DNA of 64,000 nt from contig OX438753.1 of the NCBI GenBank assembly GCA_949316235.1, forward strand, positions 17,342,496 to 17,406,495, written 5' to 3'. Shown here piece by piece: positions 63,683-64,000 of this stretch. The position numbers and the translations under genes were made by a program. This stretch comes from Oegoconia quadripuncta (taxonomy: Eukaryota; Arthropoda; Insecta; Lepidoptera; Autostichidae). Each line of letters starts with the position of its first letter. Position 1 is the stretch's first letter. Under the pieces are notes generated by a model. The model was not told where the DNA came from. It worked only from the letters and a program-made list of their open reading frames with translations, and searched no databases.

Positions 63683-64000
63683 GTAAGTTTGTATATTATT
63701 TGTATATGCAAAAATAAACACAAGTTAATGAGGTGCGGCTTGGGGCAAAACAAACTGGATTTAGATACTTCTAATGCGATGGGGAAGTTCGGGGTGAGGG
63801 TTATTTGTTTAGTCAGGTAGTTCGCGAATAGTTGCTTTCTCGGATTAATGGATGCGTTTGAAAACGCCGTATGGTGCTGGCGCAGCATCACACTTTGATG
63901 CACTAATTGGTTGGAACGCAAACCACGTTGATTTAGAGAACTTCAAAGGCTTACGTGTATGAATGAGATACATGTGCAAGTGTATCAACTCATATTAATT
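63683..64000 (+). other. Start of intron 1
   Basis: Begins GTAAGTTTGTATATT and runs out of the window. The 104-codon ORF on the opposite strand overlaps the exon and is a shadow. No second exon seen. Confidence 0.55.

Noticed and set aside
63607..63921. 104-codon minus ORF
   Set aside because: Opposite strand of the probable first exon and its intron; no domain.

Overview
The window is eukaryotic, repeat-crowded DNA, almost certainly from a moth or butterfly (Lepidoptera). The reasons are AT-rich DNA without operons, several RTE, CR1/Jockey-like and I-like LINE families, short tRNA-headed SINEs, Helitron ends of the type common in Lepidoptera, mariner and TTAA (piggyBac-type) relics, and GT-AG splice signals. 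The order is inferred from the style of the repeats, not from a database search.

Layout. 1-9700: a broken CR1-like LINE, two head-to-head copies of the commonest SINE (called SINE-A here) and the best-preserved element of the window, an RTE-type LINE with an uninterrupted 995-codon endonuclease/reverse-transcriptase ORF (3233-6220, minus), followed by a hairpin MITE, a CR1 tail and a Helitron. 9700-21100: LINE tails, a 5S-rRNA-derived SINE (10522-10806), a tRNA-headed SINE that shares sequence with the RTE leader (12480-12789), and a 915-bp fold-back element with perfect 64-bp ends and TTAA target duplication (19531-20445). 21100-36000: sparse repeats, two copies of one TA-flanked MITE, more SINEs and LINE scraps, and an RTE copy with an 11-bp target duplication. 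36400-37700: a U1 snRNA-like gene (36769-36931, minus), a possible membrane-spanning terminal exon and a truncated mariner. 38000-62000: nested SINE, LINE and MITE remains, including a MITE built of RTCAAC units with an 8-bp target duplication and a 154-bp inverted duplication around a LINE insertion. 63288-64000: a GC-rich promoter-like patch and the probable first coding exon of a cellular gene that continues beyond the window.

How the parts relate. One recognisable LINE (RTE) appears to have shaped much of the region. SINEs with a tRNA head and with a 5S head both carry a segment resembling the RTE 5' leader and end in RTE-like short repeats, as expected if they borrow the RTE machinery. 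MITEs have landed inside or beside RTE relics, which gives a relative insertion order. The only candidates for host function are the U1-like snRNA, the exon at 63556-63682 and, weakly, the open segment at 36406-36582. Everything else is mobile-element sediment or unrecognised AT-rich DNA. SINE-A, SINE-C, LINE-J and repeats D, F and G are labels made for this annotation.
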